Positions 1 to 11,350 of a stretch of DNA of 64,000 bases are shown piece after piece. The translations under genes and the position numbers were made by a program. Under the pieces are notes generated by a model. The model was not told the DNA's origin. It saw nothing but the letters and a program-made list of their open reading frames with translations, and did not search any database. The DNA is from Labia minor (taxonomy: Eukaryota > Arthropoda > Insecta > Dermaptera > Spongiphoridae): assembly GCA_963082975.1 (NCBI GenBank), contig OY720349.1, positions 48,155,962 to 48,219,961 of the forward strand, written 5' to 3'. Numbering within the stretch: the first letter of the stretch is position 1; every line of letters begins with the position of its first letter.

Positions 1-70
1 ATTTTTCTTTTTTAGAGATAAACTATTTAATTAAAAAAAAATTTAATTTACTGATTAAAATGTATGTAAA

Positions 71-187
71 GGGACGGAAAAATATAAAAGCCATGAAGGC
101 GCTGTTGTCGGGCAATAGCAATGGCTCTTCTAAACTGGATGATTGTCCGACAATATCGCCCCTATGGCGTTTACATTTTTCCGTCAC
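71..187. repeat. 117-bp inverted repeat, MITE-like or hairpin-forming
   Basis: The left arm at 71-116 and the right arm at 142-187 are imperfect reverse complements over about 46 bases, separated by a 25-base loop. Both ends carry the motif GTGACGG or GGGACGG followed by AAAAAT, and the inner stem is TGTCGG(G/A)CAAT. The two arms and short loop suggest a foldback MITE; a long imperfect hairpin RNA is an alternative. No clear target duplication is visible. Confidence 0.6.
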
Positions 188-729
188 TATATATATTTGA
201 TTATAAATAATTTGTATCAATTTCTTTAGATAGAAATTCTTTTTTTGTTGCATATTATTTTTCAGACTGCATTATAATTAATTTAAAATTATAATTACTT
301 TTATGAGCCAAAAATAGTTTGATTTAATTAAAAAACATTTCTATTTTGTCAATTTGCCAGAAAAAAATATGAATTTTTTATAATGTAGTTCATGTTTTTA
401 GGGAGGATTTTAGAATTGGCACCCATTCAATGGCTAACTCTTTAGACAAAAGAAGCCTTTGTTTATAGGGACAATGGAAAGCCTTTAATTGTTCATATTT
501 TAAGAGGATATGAGAATTCTAAAAGTAAATGATAATACTTAGGTACATAGGTTCAATATTTGCATGAATATTGAATACGCCACTAGAAAGATCAAATATA
601 AGCGAAATGTTAATATTTGATTAGAATAGTAACTTTTGTATTTTATCAATGAATTCTATTTATTTAGTTTGAAAAAAAGTGAAAAATGTTTGATTTCTTT
701 AGAAATTCGAAAAAAAATGTTGACGAGCA

Positions 730-930
730 ACGTTGATGAGGAAGTGCTCTGCTTGTCGATTTTAATCGGCATGGTCCATATTTAATTCGAATGTCCTTTT
801 AAGTTGAGATCGGAGAGTGGTTTGCGGTGGGCAGCGGGCGTGGGCCCCGCCTCGCACTCGTGAACTGGGCGCGTGGGATCCCGACCAGGGCGCAACTTTC
901 CAACACACCTGGCCGGTGATTGCCATTTAT
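730..930. other. GC-rich island in AT-rich intron
   Basis: About 200 bases, richest at 815-915, are clearly GC-rich while the flanks are strongly AT-rich. Short open frames exist on both strands (plus from 817, minus ending near 770), but neither resembles a protein I know and no splice-site pair brackets them convincingly. It could be a regulatory island inside kindlin intron 1, an unannotated small exon or a foreign fragment. Confidence 0.35.
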
Positions 931-3266
931 TTCTTATCTACTTCATATTCATTATTTGCAAATTTAATTCAATCTATTAGAATACAAATAATTAAACGAA
1001 AAGTTGCTTCTAAAATTTATTAAATAAACAATCCTAAATCAATAATGAATACAAAGTATGGGATTGCATGTTCATTTTATAGATTTTGTAAAAAATATTT
1101 TTTGTATATAATATATACTTATATATATATAATATATACTTAATATACTATATTATAGATAACAAAATTAATAAAAGTTAATTCTGTTTGAATATAGGTA
1201 AAAAAAAATAAAAATAAATTAGACAAAATAAAAATTTAAAAAAAAAAATATTTATATTCTAAAAATAAAAACAAATTCATTCAGTTTATCAAAAATAGAT
1301 AAACCTTTTGAATTGAAATCTTTACAATTTGACAAGGGTCAAATGAATTATTATTTTGTTTTGAATTCATTCATTATAAAATTGATAATTGGTAAATTTA
1401 TTTATATATATATTGTTTACACTTATAAAATAAATGAATTCATTCATTAAAATAATGAAATATTTGTATTACTAAATAAATAATAAAATGAGTTCTTGAA
1501 TAAAGATATTTTGTTGTAGTCATGAATTTATAAATAAATTGAATTATTTAGTGAAATTATTTATAATAAATTATTTTATATATATTTTGAATGAATAATT
1601 TCATTTTTATTTACAAAACTTGCAAAAAAAAAAATAATTAAATTATTTTAGTTTGCGAACAAATATTTGAAATATAATGATGTAAAATAAACAAGTCTAA
1701 AATTAAATGCATGACATAATCTATCTCTAAGCTAAAATGTTTGATAGTTCAATAAACATATTTCAAAGAATGATTGGAAATAATTTTAAGTGGTGATCCA
1801 AAATGCATTCTTGGCAAAAGACGAACATGGATAAAGGATGTGGCCAGGGTTTTAGGATGCGGTGAAAACCTCAGAATGGAAATTTACAGAAGGAAATGGT
1901 TAATGGATAAAACACTCGCGTTGTTTTGTTTGTTTTTTGTCTTTCGGTCTCTTCTTGCTCCTCCCTTTCTCCTTCATCTCTTGTGATTTTAAATAAATAA
2001 CTTGCCATTTCAAATGTAAAGAGGATGAATGATGCCAAGAGTGTGACGTCACCCTTGCCCAAGTATAGTCATGATGCAAGAAAACAAAAACAAAAAATAT
2101 TCATAGAAAAATGCATATCCAAGAGATTAGGGAAAATAATATTAAATGTATAATTCATTAGATCATTTCATGAGATTTGCATTTTAAATAAATTATATTG
2201 TCATTTTTTTTTTATTTTAATGGACAGAAAAAAATTTAAATATGATTATTCTTCATTTTATTCAATTAATTTGAAATATTTTTTAAATTATGTTAAGTTA
2301 AAGTGATGAGAAATCAGCACACAACCATCCAACCTCTACCCTCCTCACACATGCGTAGGAAGAATATTTATTTTCTAAATTGAAATTTAAAACAATAACG
2401 AGATACAATATTCGATTGTCCTTTAAAAAAGATCACAAGATACATTTTTAAAGATAATCATGTGTTTTTCATTAGCAAACATGAAGCTTCTTTTTTTTCT
2501 TATTTTTTATTTAATGATATTATTAACATTTAAATAATTAAAAGATTCATTTCTAATGAAAAAATTGTATAAAAATAAATTAATATTTTGAAGGTGTAGA
2601 TTTCTTCTTCAAATGAGTTTAAACATAAAATTGATATATATATATCACAACTTCTCTTATAAGGAAATGATACTTTCTTTAGTTAATGCCTATGAATAAA
2701 TAAATCTACCACTATCAGTCAAATCATTATTTTTATTTATTTATTATAATCATAATTTATTTGAAAATAAAAAGTCTTATTTATAAATTAGATTTTTGTG
2801 ATTTATATTCATCATTATAACCAAACTATAAGAATCTTTTTTTATGTTAATTATTCTATATATGGCATAGTCATTCTTAAAATTAAAAAAAATATTTGTA
2901 AATAGTTACTTTGTTTACTTATTAGATATACCTACAAATAATATAATATTCAAAATATTATTAAGAAAAAAAAAAGTAAAATATTATTTCAATAATCACT
3001 AAATAATCACTAAATATAGAATATATAGAATGTTTTGGAATGTTTTCTCTCGATTCATAATAGAGTGGGAGTGATTAAAAGTTGATACTATTAATAAAAG
3101 TGAAATAACAAAAAAAAAGACAAAGTAAAAAATTGTCAGTATTTTTTAATTATTAATTCCCATTTCATCTGAAGTGCATCGAATGCATGTTTCAAGGTCT
3201 GATGCCTGTTATGTAAGTAGCAGAAGTAGGGAGCTGATAAAGAGACCACGTGGAACTTATAGTTAC

Positions 3267-3408
3267 CTAGGTCCTCGACCAATTTAAGCATGACTCCGCC
3301 GATATGCAGGTCGCCCTTGACCCTGAGCGTGCGGTCCACCTGTAGGTCTGTCACGTACACTTTCAGGTTCCATGACCCGTCTCCGACCAGGTACCCGTCG
3401 GCCATCAT
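3267..3408 (-). CDS. FERMT2: Kindlin/fermitin family homolog, first coding exon (partial)
   Basis: Kindlins are FERM-domain adaptors that bind the integrin beta tail and activate integrins at focal adhesions and muscle attachments. This exon encodes 47 codons plus one base: it starts [19 protein letters not shown] and ends [13 protein letters not shown], matching the conserved kindlin N-terminus (F0 domain) with its TDL...TLRVKGD...[11 protein letters not shown] pattern. The minus-strand start has an A-rich context (CAAAAATG). The exon closes on a phase-1 donor (CTAG followed by GTAACT at 3266-3261). Kindlins are about 700 residues, so only some 7 percent is present; the rest must lie to the left, beyond a long first intron. 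The family is recognised from memory; which kindlin paralogue it is (Fit1/Fit2/UNC-112 class) cannot be decided. Confidence 0.85.
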
Positions 3409-3720
3409 TTTTGCGTCTAGTCTTTGATATTATTTACAAGAACAGAAAAAGAAATCACAAGAAGAAAGATTCCATGTTCAATAAGGAATCAAATCACTGA
3501 ATGACACTGGAAGCTCACTTCGAAAGACAAACCGAGACCGGTTGAATTCTTCGAATATAAGCTTTGCTCTCAAAGTCCACGGCACAACTGAAGTGCAGAA
3601 GGAGCGGTAAGCGCGCTTGAAGCCAAAGCCTCCCCACCATTGCGCGCATCCCTCCTTCATCCCCTCCACCTTTTTCAAAGGCAGCCGAAGACGCAAACCA
3701 TGCTGGTTTACTATCAATGT
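3409..3720 (-). promoter_or_regulatory. Kindlin 5' UTR and probable promoter region
   Basis: Immediately upstream (minus strand) of the kindlin start codon, bases 3480-3720 are noticeably less AT-rich than their surroundings, as expected of a 5' exon or promoter. An open frame on the minus strand (79 codons) crosses it, but its translation resembles nothing known and is probably incidental. A pyrimidine-rich stretch just upstream of the ATG may hold a 5' UTR splice acceptor. No TATA box or initiator can be fixed. Confidence 0.4.
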
Positions 3721-5708
3721 TGCTGTATCTCTAAAGCATATTTATTCATAAATTCTAAGGAAATTTGAAAACAAATTATAAAAAAAAAAAAATCAATATC
3801 TATCTAAAGATAAGATGTTTATTTACTTATTATAAAAATAACTATTTTGTTTAGTTATTATCATAATAATAAAATCAAAACTTTAAAGGAAATCTTCTTA
3901 AATCAAGTAATAATATCATTTATAATAAACAAGATACAATATTAGCATATTAATTAATTTATTTATTTTAAAAAGAATATGTCATATTGTAAAGAAAAAG
4001 TTTTCAAAATATTAAGAAATTAACAATTTTCGGAATAATTCATAAAGGAAATGATGTTATTGTAAATAAACTATTATAATATATTTATTTTATACTGATA
4101 TAAACAAATTAAATGTTATTCAGAATACTTTATGTTATACTTTTGATTTGAAAAAAATAAGTTTTTTATGTTTTTTTTTAGTTCTATGCCCTTACTGAAC
4201 TCGAAAATTCTTGGTTGAAACAACCATATTTCTCTAACCCTCAATATATTTATTGTGTAAAATAAATCAATTTTATATCTAGAATAATTTATCTATTTTA
4301 TAAAGAGAAAAAATTACTAATTTCAATCTTCATTTCAATTAAAAAATTAATAACAATAAAAACAATCTTAACCAAATCTCTCTATTTTATATAATAATGA
4401 TGTAAAACTAAAGAAATTTTTTGAGCCAAAATTTTATTTTGGTATTAATTATAATAAATTAATAACCTCTTTATAGACTTTTACAAATTTGACTCAATTT
4501 TTTATTTCCCTAATATTTATGTTTATAATATATGGTAGATAGCATTTTTCCTTTAAGAAGAATAACAATTGAAATTGAACAAGATACAAATAAAATAAAA
4601 ACTCATGTTAAACAATTATAATTAATTAGAAAAAATAATTTATATTTTTTTTAATTTTAAAAATAAAAATTATTATTCTGCCCTATATTTGGTAACGCCT
4701 GTAACAATCTGTGATCTCTTACTTAAATTGTCAATATGGTTGCAGTATTGACAGGCGTTTTAATCTCATTATAGTATCATAATTATTCATTGGTATAAGT
4801 TTTATATAAGTTTTTTTTTACTTGACTGATATTATCATTAATAATTTAGAGAACTATTCAAAGATTTCAGGAATAATCAAAATTATAAATGTATTACTAT
4901 AAATGGAAACGTTTAGAGATTTAAATTCAATTTGCTTAGTGAATTTCGTAGAAAATTTTAATAATTTGCCCGACTATCACTTTTATATATGTATTTTGAA
5001 AGAACCATCCCTAAGTGTTTTTTTATAAAAATTTTAATTATTGGATTTTAAATAGTTTAAATCTAAACCCACAATAGAAATATTTGAAATAAAAATTTTT
5101 ATTATTTTTATTATTTGAAGTTTGATGCACCTCAGCAACTAAAGCCATTTGTGCCTTAATTAAATCATGCATCATATATGATTAATCTCATTCTTCTCAT
5201 CCCTTCATGGAGAATTTCAACCTCTTCGCAGGGGCACAGCCAAACAAACAGTAAATTACTGAATCCTGACCCTGATTCCATTGTGTCAGACTCAACGCTC
5301 CCCAGATCACTTAGAAAAAATAAATTTTTTTATTTTAGCCCAAAATCTATCTATTCAATAAATAACTAATTAATAAATACAATATACAATAAATAAATAA
5401 ATTGTTGAATTGAATAAATAATAAAAAAATATTACCGCTCAAATAAGAGACTGTAAAGGGGTCCCCATTGAACATGACTAGAATATAATAAATAAATAAT
5501 AATAACAAAAACAACAATTTATATTTACAAATAAATAGTTAATAAATAAATAATTTAAATAAATAATTAAATAATATATTTTGTATAACTATTTAATCTT
5601 GTCCAGAAACTTAAACAAATTCTCAAAAATTTCAATTTTACATGACCTTCTTGTCGATGCAAGAACATGATCCACTGTGACTCTTATATCGCATATTTAT
5701 TTTTGATA
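3721..5708. other. AT-rich intergenic region, no gene seen
   Basis: Between the kindlin promoter and the transposon at 5711 there is AT-rich DNA with homopolymer runs. A 9-bp inverted repeat (AACGCCTGT ... ACAGGCGTT) brackets 4693-4758. A slightly less AT-rich patch at 5110-5310 has a 63-codon plus-strand frame without recognisable content. Confidence 0.5.
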
Positions 5709-5710
5709 TA

Positions 5711-6617
5711 GGGTAAAGTATACAGTCGTTGGCCCCGAGGCAGTCATTGGCCCCCTATCACTGAAACACAAATAATAAGAGATTTTTATTTTAAAAATTG
5801 TGCTATTAACTATGTTATGTAATCGTTTGTTGTATGGTTGTATAATCACTATAGAATACCTAGACCAGGAATGGCGAACCTATGGCACGTTTTAAAAATT
5901 TCATGGCACGCATAAAGACAAAATTATTTTTTTAATAATTATAACTTTTTTCAATAGAATTGAATTAAAATTGAACCATTCACATTAAAATTACAAATTA
6001 TGAAATATGAAGTACTGAATATTTATTTATCTATCTTAGTTGAGATTAAACTAGCAAATTGTATATTTTATTACTGAAATATTCCGTTGTAGTATAAAAA
6101 TATTCATAATAGATTCAGTGTAGGCAGCTTGGGCTTCTATTAATGTCATTGCGTGTTGTTGCTGTACAAATCGCATTGTTCAGGATTTAAAATTTTTTGC
6201 AAATCTTCACTCTTGGTGACCTGGAGAATCCAAATATGACTTTTGTATGTTATATGTCTGTCTGTGTTTGTTTGGGAAGTTATAAACTCAAAATTGATGG
6301 AGGTGATGAAATATTACCAGAATAGTCTTATATCCTCTTATTTTTAATATATGCTGTAAATTTTATCAATATTAATTAAAAAAAATTAAAATTAATTTTT
6401 TCAAATTTATATCAAGTTTAGCAAAGCTTTACTTTCCCCATTGGACGGTTGGAGAATAGTGCCAGGATCGCAATCTTTTTCTAGAATTTAACATCAAAAT
6501 GCTCATAGTATCTAGTATGTTCTGCAAACCTAATTTGACAAGATTGTTCCGCAATTTGCCCAGATATGCATTAAAGACTGCTAGGAATTGCTTAAGGGGG
6601 CCAACGACTGTATTCTT

Positions 6618-6622
<5 letters not shown>
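5711..6622. mobile_element. TA-flanked DNA transposon with 26-bp terminal inverted repeats, non-autonomous
   Basis: The left end (5711-5736) begins GGGTAAAGTATACAGTCG and the right end (6597-6622) is its reverse complement with one mismatch in 26 bases. The element is flanked on both sides by TA (5709-5710 and 6623-6624), the target duplication of Tc1/mariner-type transposons. At 912 bp it has no transposase frame. Inside, near 5875, is a CAGGAATGGCGAACC motif that resembles a hAT terminus. Near 6170-6400 there is a diverged relative of the GTCT-microsatellite Helitron head described at 11172, so older repeats sit inside it. Superfamily assignment rests on the TA duplication only. Confidence 0.75.

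Positions 6623-6654
<32 letters not shown>
6623..6654. repeat. (TA)n microsatellite
   Basis: About sixteen TA dinucleotides start exactly at the right target duplication of the preceding transposon, so slippage has expanded the TA insertion site or the element landed in a TA run. Confidence 0.85.
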
Positions 6655-6657
<3 letters not shown>

Positions 6658-7056
6658 AGAACAGAAAGAAAAGAAATATAACATTTTGTTAAGTATAGTA
6701 TTAATATAGATAATATTTCTATACATTTTTTGTTGGAACTAAATTGAATTTGAATATCGTAGCAAATTTGATATGGCTGTATGATCCAGAGAGCGCTGTT
6801 TGAACAGATAAATAGAGACAAAAAATAAATAAATGAGAAAGATAGAAAATAACCTGTAATTTTATTTTATCATACGAAATTAAAAACCAATCTATTTTAG
6901 ATAAATTATCAAGTAATTGAAATCACAATAACCAATAAAAATACATTTAAATTAAATAATATACCTTTCATTAAGTAAGTATTAATTTTTTATTTTTTAG
7001 ACATTTAGATTTGTAGCAATAAGACATTATAATTTTGATTATAGGTAAATTTAAAA

Positions 7057-8091
7057 ATGCAGTTTATCAAATTCAACGTTTTAAAGATAAATTCTAGTTA
7101 TTTAAAGCGCTGCTCATTAAATATATCCACATCTTCAATAAGAAGATCATATTTATTAGAAAAATTGTCAAATAGAGCTTTAATTCGAGTATCTGGCAAT
7201 GAAAGCGAAAATTATCTCCAAGGTTTAATCACAAATGATATGAGGCATTTAAAAACATCCTCTTGTATATTCTCACTATTTTTAAATAATAAAGGAAGAA
7301 TTCTTTATGATACATTGATCTATAATGATCCAAAAAATAGTAATACTTATTTTATCGAATGTGATAATCAGATTGTAGATGATTTTAATAAATATTTAAA
7401 GATTTTTCGAGTTAGAAAAAAAATTGATATTATAAAAAATGATGATATTAATATATGGGCTATTGTAGATTCTAATTTACTTAATTTTAATGAAACAATT
7501 CCATTTTCATTAGATATTTCGCAATTGAAAATTAATAAAGAAATTTTATATTGTCGAGATCCTCGATTAGCTGAATTAGGTATTCGATTGTTAATTCCTA
7601 AAGAAATAAATCCTTTAGATATTATAGAAGAACCAACTCTTGAACTCAGTACGTTAGATTATTACAAAAAATTAAGGTATAAATTAGGGGTGGGAGAAGG
7701 AATTAATGAATTAACACCAGGAAAAGCGTTGCCATTAGAATCGAATGGGGATTATTTGCATGGAGTTAGTTTTCATAAAGGATGTTATATTGGTCAAGAA
7801 TTAACTGCTAGAACTCATCATACTGGTGTAATTCGAAAAAGATTAATGCCTTTACTTTTAAAAGATGAATCGCCAGATCTATCTTTAAAAACGGATGATT
7901 CTATTGAAACGGATGAATCCAAAAAACCAATAGGAAAATTAAAGGGTGTTTACAAAAATGTAGGATTGGCTTTATTAAGAATTAATGAAGCCTTGAATGC
8001 AAAAGAATTAAAGTTGTCAAGTGTGGAAGTTTCCACTTTCAGACCCACTTGGTGGCCTATTGAATCACCAAAAGAAATAAAAAAGAATTAA
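7057..8091 (+). CDS. IBA57: IBA57 homolog, mitochondrial iron-sulfur cluster assembly factor
   Basis: IBA57 acts late in mitochondrial Fe-S biogenesis with ISCA1/ISCA2 to build 4Fe-4S clusters for enzymes such as aconitase and lipoate synthase. The single uninterrupted frame gives 344 residues, close to the usual family length. The hallmark KGCYIGQE motif, the folate-binding GcvT-like family signature with its conserved cysteine, is at residues 241-248 and is followed by LTART. Upstream, residues 35-62 carry NRALIRVSGNESENYLQGL and ITND, the typical YgfZ/IBA57 amino-terminal block, and LNNKGRILYDTLIY follows. The first 30 residues are basic and hydroxylated (SSYLKRCSLNISTSSIRR), consistent with a mitochondrial targeting sequence, which supports the start at 7057. 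It has no intron, unlike VPS8 and CARMIL. CDPF1 starts 132 bp downstream on the same strand. A polyadenylation signal is at 8142-8147. Confidence 0.95.
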   Translation: MQFIKFNVLKINSSYLKRCSLNISTSSIRRSYLLEKLSNRALIRVSGNESENYLQGLITNDMRHLKTSSCIFSLFLNNKGRILYDTLIYNDPKNSNTYFIECDNQIVDDFNKYLKIFRVRKKIDIIKNDDINIWAIVDSNLLNFNETIPFSLDISQLKINKEILYCRDPRLAELGIRLLIPKEINPLDIIEEPTLELSTLDYYKKLRYKLGVGEGINELTPGKALPLESNGDYLHGVSFHKGCYIGQELTARTHHTGVIRKRLMPLLLKDESPDLSLKTDDSIETDESKKPIGKLKGVYKNVGLALLRINEALNAKELKLSSVEVSTFRPTWWPIESPKEIKKN

Positions 8092-8141
8092 TCTGTTAAT
8101 CTGTAACATATTATTAATTAGTTGCATTGTAATATTTGGAA

Positions 8142-8205
8142 AATAAAATTTTTGTTTTTATTTATAATCTTTGTTTTTAATTTTTAATTTTTGTTTTTAT
8201 TCCAG
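8142..8205 (+). promoter_or_regulatory. Intercistronic signals between IBA57 and CDPF1: AATAAA and a 3' splice acceptor
   Basis: Fifty bases after the IBA57 stop is AATAAA (8142-8147), followed by a T-rich tract. The tract ends TTTTTATTCCAG, with AG at 8204-8205, a textbook 3' splice acceptor 18 bases before the CDPF1 ATG. No donor is obvious in the short gap, so the acceptor would have to pair with an upstream 5' UTR exon or, more speculatively, a spliced leader. This could equally be an ordinary 3' UTR followed by a T-rich promoter. Confidence 0.45.
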
Positions 8206-8223
8206 AATACATAATTATCAATA

Positions 8224-8607
8224 ATGAAAGAACCAACTACCCCTCCAAAAGAGAATGAATGTGAAAGTGAAAGTGAAAGTGAAAATGAAAAAAAATATTT
8301 TCAATGTAGTATATGCGATCTGAAAGAAACTTATGATTATAAAGGAAAACAACCACCATTTGTAAAATTAATTAAATTCAAACAAGATAGTTATGTAAAA
8401 AGAGATCCTTTTGATCCTCCAAAAAAAGCATTATTTTTAATATTAGGCTCGGATTGTAGTGCATGTAATAAGCCTGTGTGTCAATATTCTAACTGTAGCT
8501 TTTTCTATAAAAAAACTTATTGTTCTATATGTGCTCAACAACATGTAGATAAATTTCCAGATGATGTTCAAGCAAAATTAAAAAAAAAACTTTCGCAAAA
8601 AACATGA
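8224..8607 (+). CDS. CDPF1: Cysteine-rich DPF motif domain-containing protein 1 homolog
   Basis: This 127-residue intron-less frame is a small Cys-rich protein of the CDPF1 family, whose biochemical role is unknown to me. The family pattern is plain: FQCSICDL near residue 27, YDYKGKQPPFVKLI, then YVKRDPFDPP (the DPF motif), LILGSDCSACNKPVC, and CSFFYKKTYCSICAQQ. At least eight cysteines occur as CxxC-like pairs, suggesting zinc binding (inference). The N-terminus adds an acidic ESESESEN run, encoded by a GAAAGT repeat, which is probably lineage-specific. The C-terminus is lysine-rich. Length agrees with the roughly 120-residue family. It lies 132 bp after IBA57 on the same strand; co-transcription is possible but unproven. 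Confidence 0.92.
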   Translation: MKEPTTPPKENECESESESENEKKYFQCSICDLKETYDYKGKQPPFVKLIKFKQDSYVKRDPFDPPKKALFLILGSDCSACNKPVCQYSNCSFFYKKTYCSICAQQHVDKFPDDVQAKLKKKLSQKT

Positions 8608-10163
8608 AATGATTAATATAAATTAATAAAAAATAATTACTTATTTATCAAATTGATTATAAAATGTTCATTTCATTTGAAGTTTAATTTTGATATAGTT
8701 TTTTTATTTTATTTTTTATTAATTATAATATGTTCTATTGAGGTTAACAATGTTAAAGATATATCACAGTGTTGAAATTAATAATTTTCAAATTGAATTA
8801 TTCTAACAAGAATTTCAATTTTATTTATAATTCATATATAATATAAAGGAATTTAATTTTTATGAATGCAAATATTGTAACATTAAATAATTATACAATT
8901 TTATTTTATTTATTTATTTGTTTTTTTTTTTGTACTTTAAGTATTTTCTTCTTATCTTAGGACTACGTCAATTCAATTGTCATTTCTCTCCAGCCCTATT
9001 ATACACCTAGTATAATTGATTCGTTTTTGATATTTCCATTTTTTTTATTTAATCCATTCTTTATCTATTTTAATATTCATAATTTAAAACAATTTTTCTG
9101 TCATTAATCTATTTTCATACATATTTATTAAAAATCAAACTAATTATCAATAGCGATTTTACACTTTAAAATTTTAGTTTCTAGAAAAAGAATGAAATTT
9201 ACCTTAATTTAATTTTTTGTAATAAAAATAATTTTCATAATTTACTTGATCTTTTATTAAAATATTTGACCAAATGATCTAATACAAGATGAAAAGTTGA
9301 AAAAAGGTATTGATAAACAAGGACTGTTGGAGACTGTAGACCTGCAAAGTCAGAGATAATGAAATGGCATTTAATTTACATGCCTAGGGATAGAATAAAC
9401 GATTTAAAAGATTCCAAATTAACAGGAAACCAAAGATAAGGCAATCTGCAAGTGTAATCTTTATTTCTAAACTTTATTAAATCTGGGATATATATACATA
9501 CATGTTCTCACAAATTCTTCGATAGTAATTAAATATCAATATTTTGTTACTAAATAAAACAAAATTTAACAAGAATTAAATCGGTGTAAATTAAATTAAA
9601 TCTTTTTTGCCGCCCGTTTTTGAAAATCCTATTATCATAAGAAATGCTTATGGTTATTGGCCATCTAACGGTGATGATTTACACTCCATTGGACCTTTTT
9701 TTGGTTGAAAATATTCAAAATTAAAATTATGAGATTTATAATGTGTTTTCTAAGTGTTTTTATTTTGAAAATATATTACTTTCTTATTATGAATCTAAGT
9801 TTTTGCAATGAACAAAAATAAAAACATTTTTATTAATTAAGTAATTAAAAATAAATTTTATTTGCAATTTTTATAACAATTAATTTATTGTATTAACCCA
9901 TTAACGCCCAATTTAGTTTTTTTTTAAAAAAATAATAAATCTCGTTTATAATACCTTAAAATAAAATAAAATGTACTTAAAAATATTTTATTATTTTTAT
10001 GAAGTTTGAAAATATGAGCTGTCCTCGGACGCTGGGCATTATAATTAATTTGTAGTTTAATTTTGTTGTCCAAAAAATGATTAATTATTTTTTGTTGTTT
10101 GATATCAAAAATTTTAAGAATTTACTGGAAGGGATATTCTATATTTCTTTGGGTTATTCATTA
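8608..10163. other. AT-rich intergenic region, no gene seen
   Basis: No coding frame is credible here. Around 9894-10045 there is a weak pair of inverted ends (TTAACCCATTAACGCCCA against a right end whose complement reads TTAATTATAATGCCCAG), vaguely like a decayed piggyBac-type MITE. A plus-strand frame at 10099-10302 overlaps the start of repeat family R and is not a gene. Confidence 0.5.
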
Positions 10164-10596
10164 CTATCTCGCAAGAGATGTCGAGATTTTGATGTTTTTA
10201 TACGTTTTGAAAGTCCCTGAGTCATTTTCACTAATGTTGAGAAAAATGTCTGTGAGTGTGAATGTAGACAAGATTACACAAAAACGGTTTGAGCTAGAAT
10301 AACGAAATTTGGGATACGGGCATTATTCAAAATTCGTAGTTTTCTATCAACTTTTGAGAAATGTAGCTCAACCGGAAGAGGGTCATATAGAATTTCAGCT
10401 TAATTGAATGGTTGAAAGTAACAGAATTAATTTTAATTTTCTAACACGTTGACTGTCAATCACGCGCCAACACGTGACGTGGTGTCATCAACAGAGCCAA
10501 ACACGCGCTGGTTTAATAAATATTATATTTATCAATTTTAATTTATAATTTAATTTATTAAATTTAATTTAAATATAATATATGTTTAATTAATCC
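10164..10596. mobile_element. Repeat family R, copy 1, left part (interrupted by the hAT element)
   Basis: Starts CTATCTCGCAAGAGATG and runs to the hAT insertion site. It is about 85-90 percent identical by eye to copies at 52377-52839 and 54791-55354. This copy lacks an internal segment of about 130 bp (after GAGGGTCAT) that the other two contain. The family ends CTATCTCGC and GCGAGATAG form short terminal inverted repeats, suggesting a non-autonomous DNA transposon. The right end resumes at 21384 after the target duplication. Confidence 0.75.
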
Positions 10597-11171
10597 CAGT
10601 GGCGTACCTAGTAGGGGGGAGCGGTGGGTGCGGTCCGCACCGGGCGGCACTTATCTTGGGGCGGCATTTTTTATATTTAGTTATAGTTGTAAAAAGCAAC
10701 TTATTCATTTCATATTTATTTTTTTTTCTTTCTTGAATAATAAATGATTATTATGATTATTATAAGTTTACTATTTGATTTATATAAATTATGATTAACT
10801 ATATGATTTCGAATATTATTCCTCGATGTATATAAATGCAATTTAGTGTAAATTTTGAATTCTAATTCCAAGAACAAACAGGGTAATAATTTTATTTTAT
10901 TGTATTCATTAAAATTCGTTGAATTCGTAAACGCATCTTTGCGATTTTGTTCGGCAATTTTTCCTAACTAAAATTTTTTCATATCAGTTTATAAATGTCA
11001 TTTCTTTTGAAAAGTTTATATGATTAGATGATTACTTTGAAGTGATATACTAATATTTTTTTAAATCATCGATTTTTCTTTTGAAAAGCAGGGCCGGCGG
11101 AAAAAATATAAATATAAATTTTGAGAGCATTATACACGATTTTTCTAGGATGAAAGCTAGAAGAGTAAATC

Positions 11172-11283
11172 TATATATATAAAAAAAGGTTTTTGTCTGC
11201 ACATTGCTCAGAATTTAAAAATTTTTGCATATCTTCGCGTTTCATGACCTCTAGAATCCAAAAGTGACTTTAGAATTTTTCAC

Positions 11284-11350
<67 letters not shown>

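Larger units (their letters stand above)
1..3266 (-). other. Probable first intron of kindlin; no exon recognised
   Basis: This stretch lies downstream (minus strand) of the donor site closing the first kindlin coding exon. I searched it by eye for the next conserved kindlin segment (the DWSDHALWW-type block) and did not find it, so the intron probably runs past the left edge. It holds very AT-rich DNA, a hairpin at 71-187 and a GC-rich island near 730-930. A perfect CRE-like octamer TGACGTCA occurs at 2044-2051. Nothing else stands out. Confidence 0.5.

Noticed and set aside
1774-1915. Possible LINE C-terminus (KRRTWIKDVARVLGCGENL...)
   Set aside because: The W-x-x-DV pattern is loosely like a LINE end, but it is too short and lacks the AGHVARM-type block; not supportable.
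4693-4758. Inverted repeat AACGCCTGT / ACAGGCGTT as a microRNA hairpin
   Set aside because: Only the outer nine bases pair; the inner part pairs poorly and there is no second copy in the window.
9894-10045. piggyBac-like MITE
   Set aside because: TTAA-like ends are present, but the inverted match is short and interrupted; could be chance in AT-rich DNA.
11096-11115. CAGGGCCGGCGG as another hAT terminus
   Set aside because: No partner end or target duplication was found; ten bases alone are not enough.
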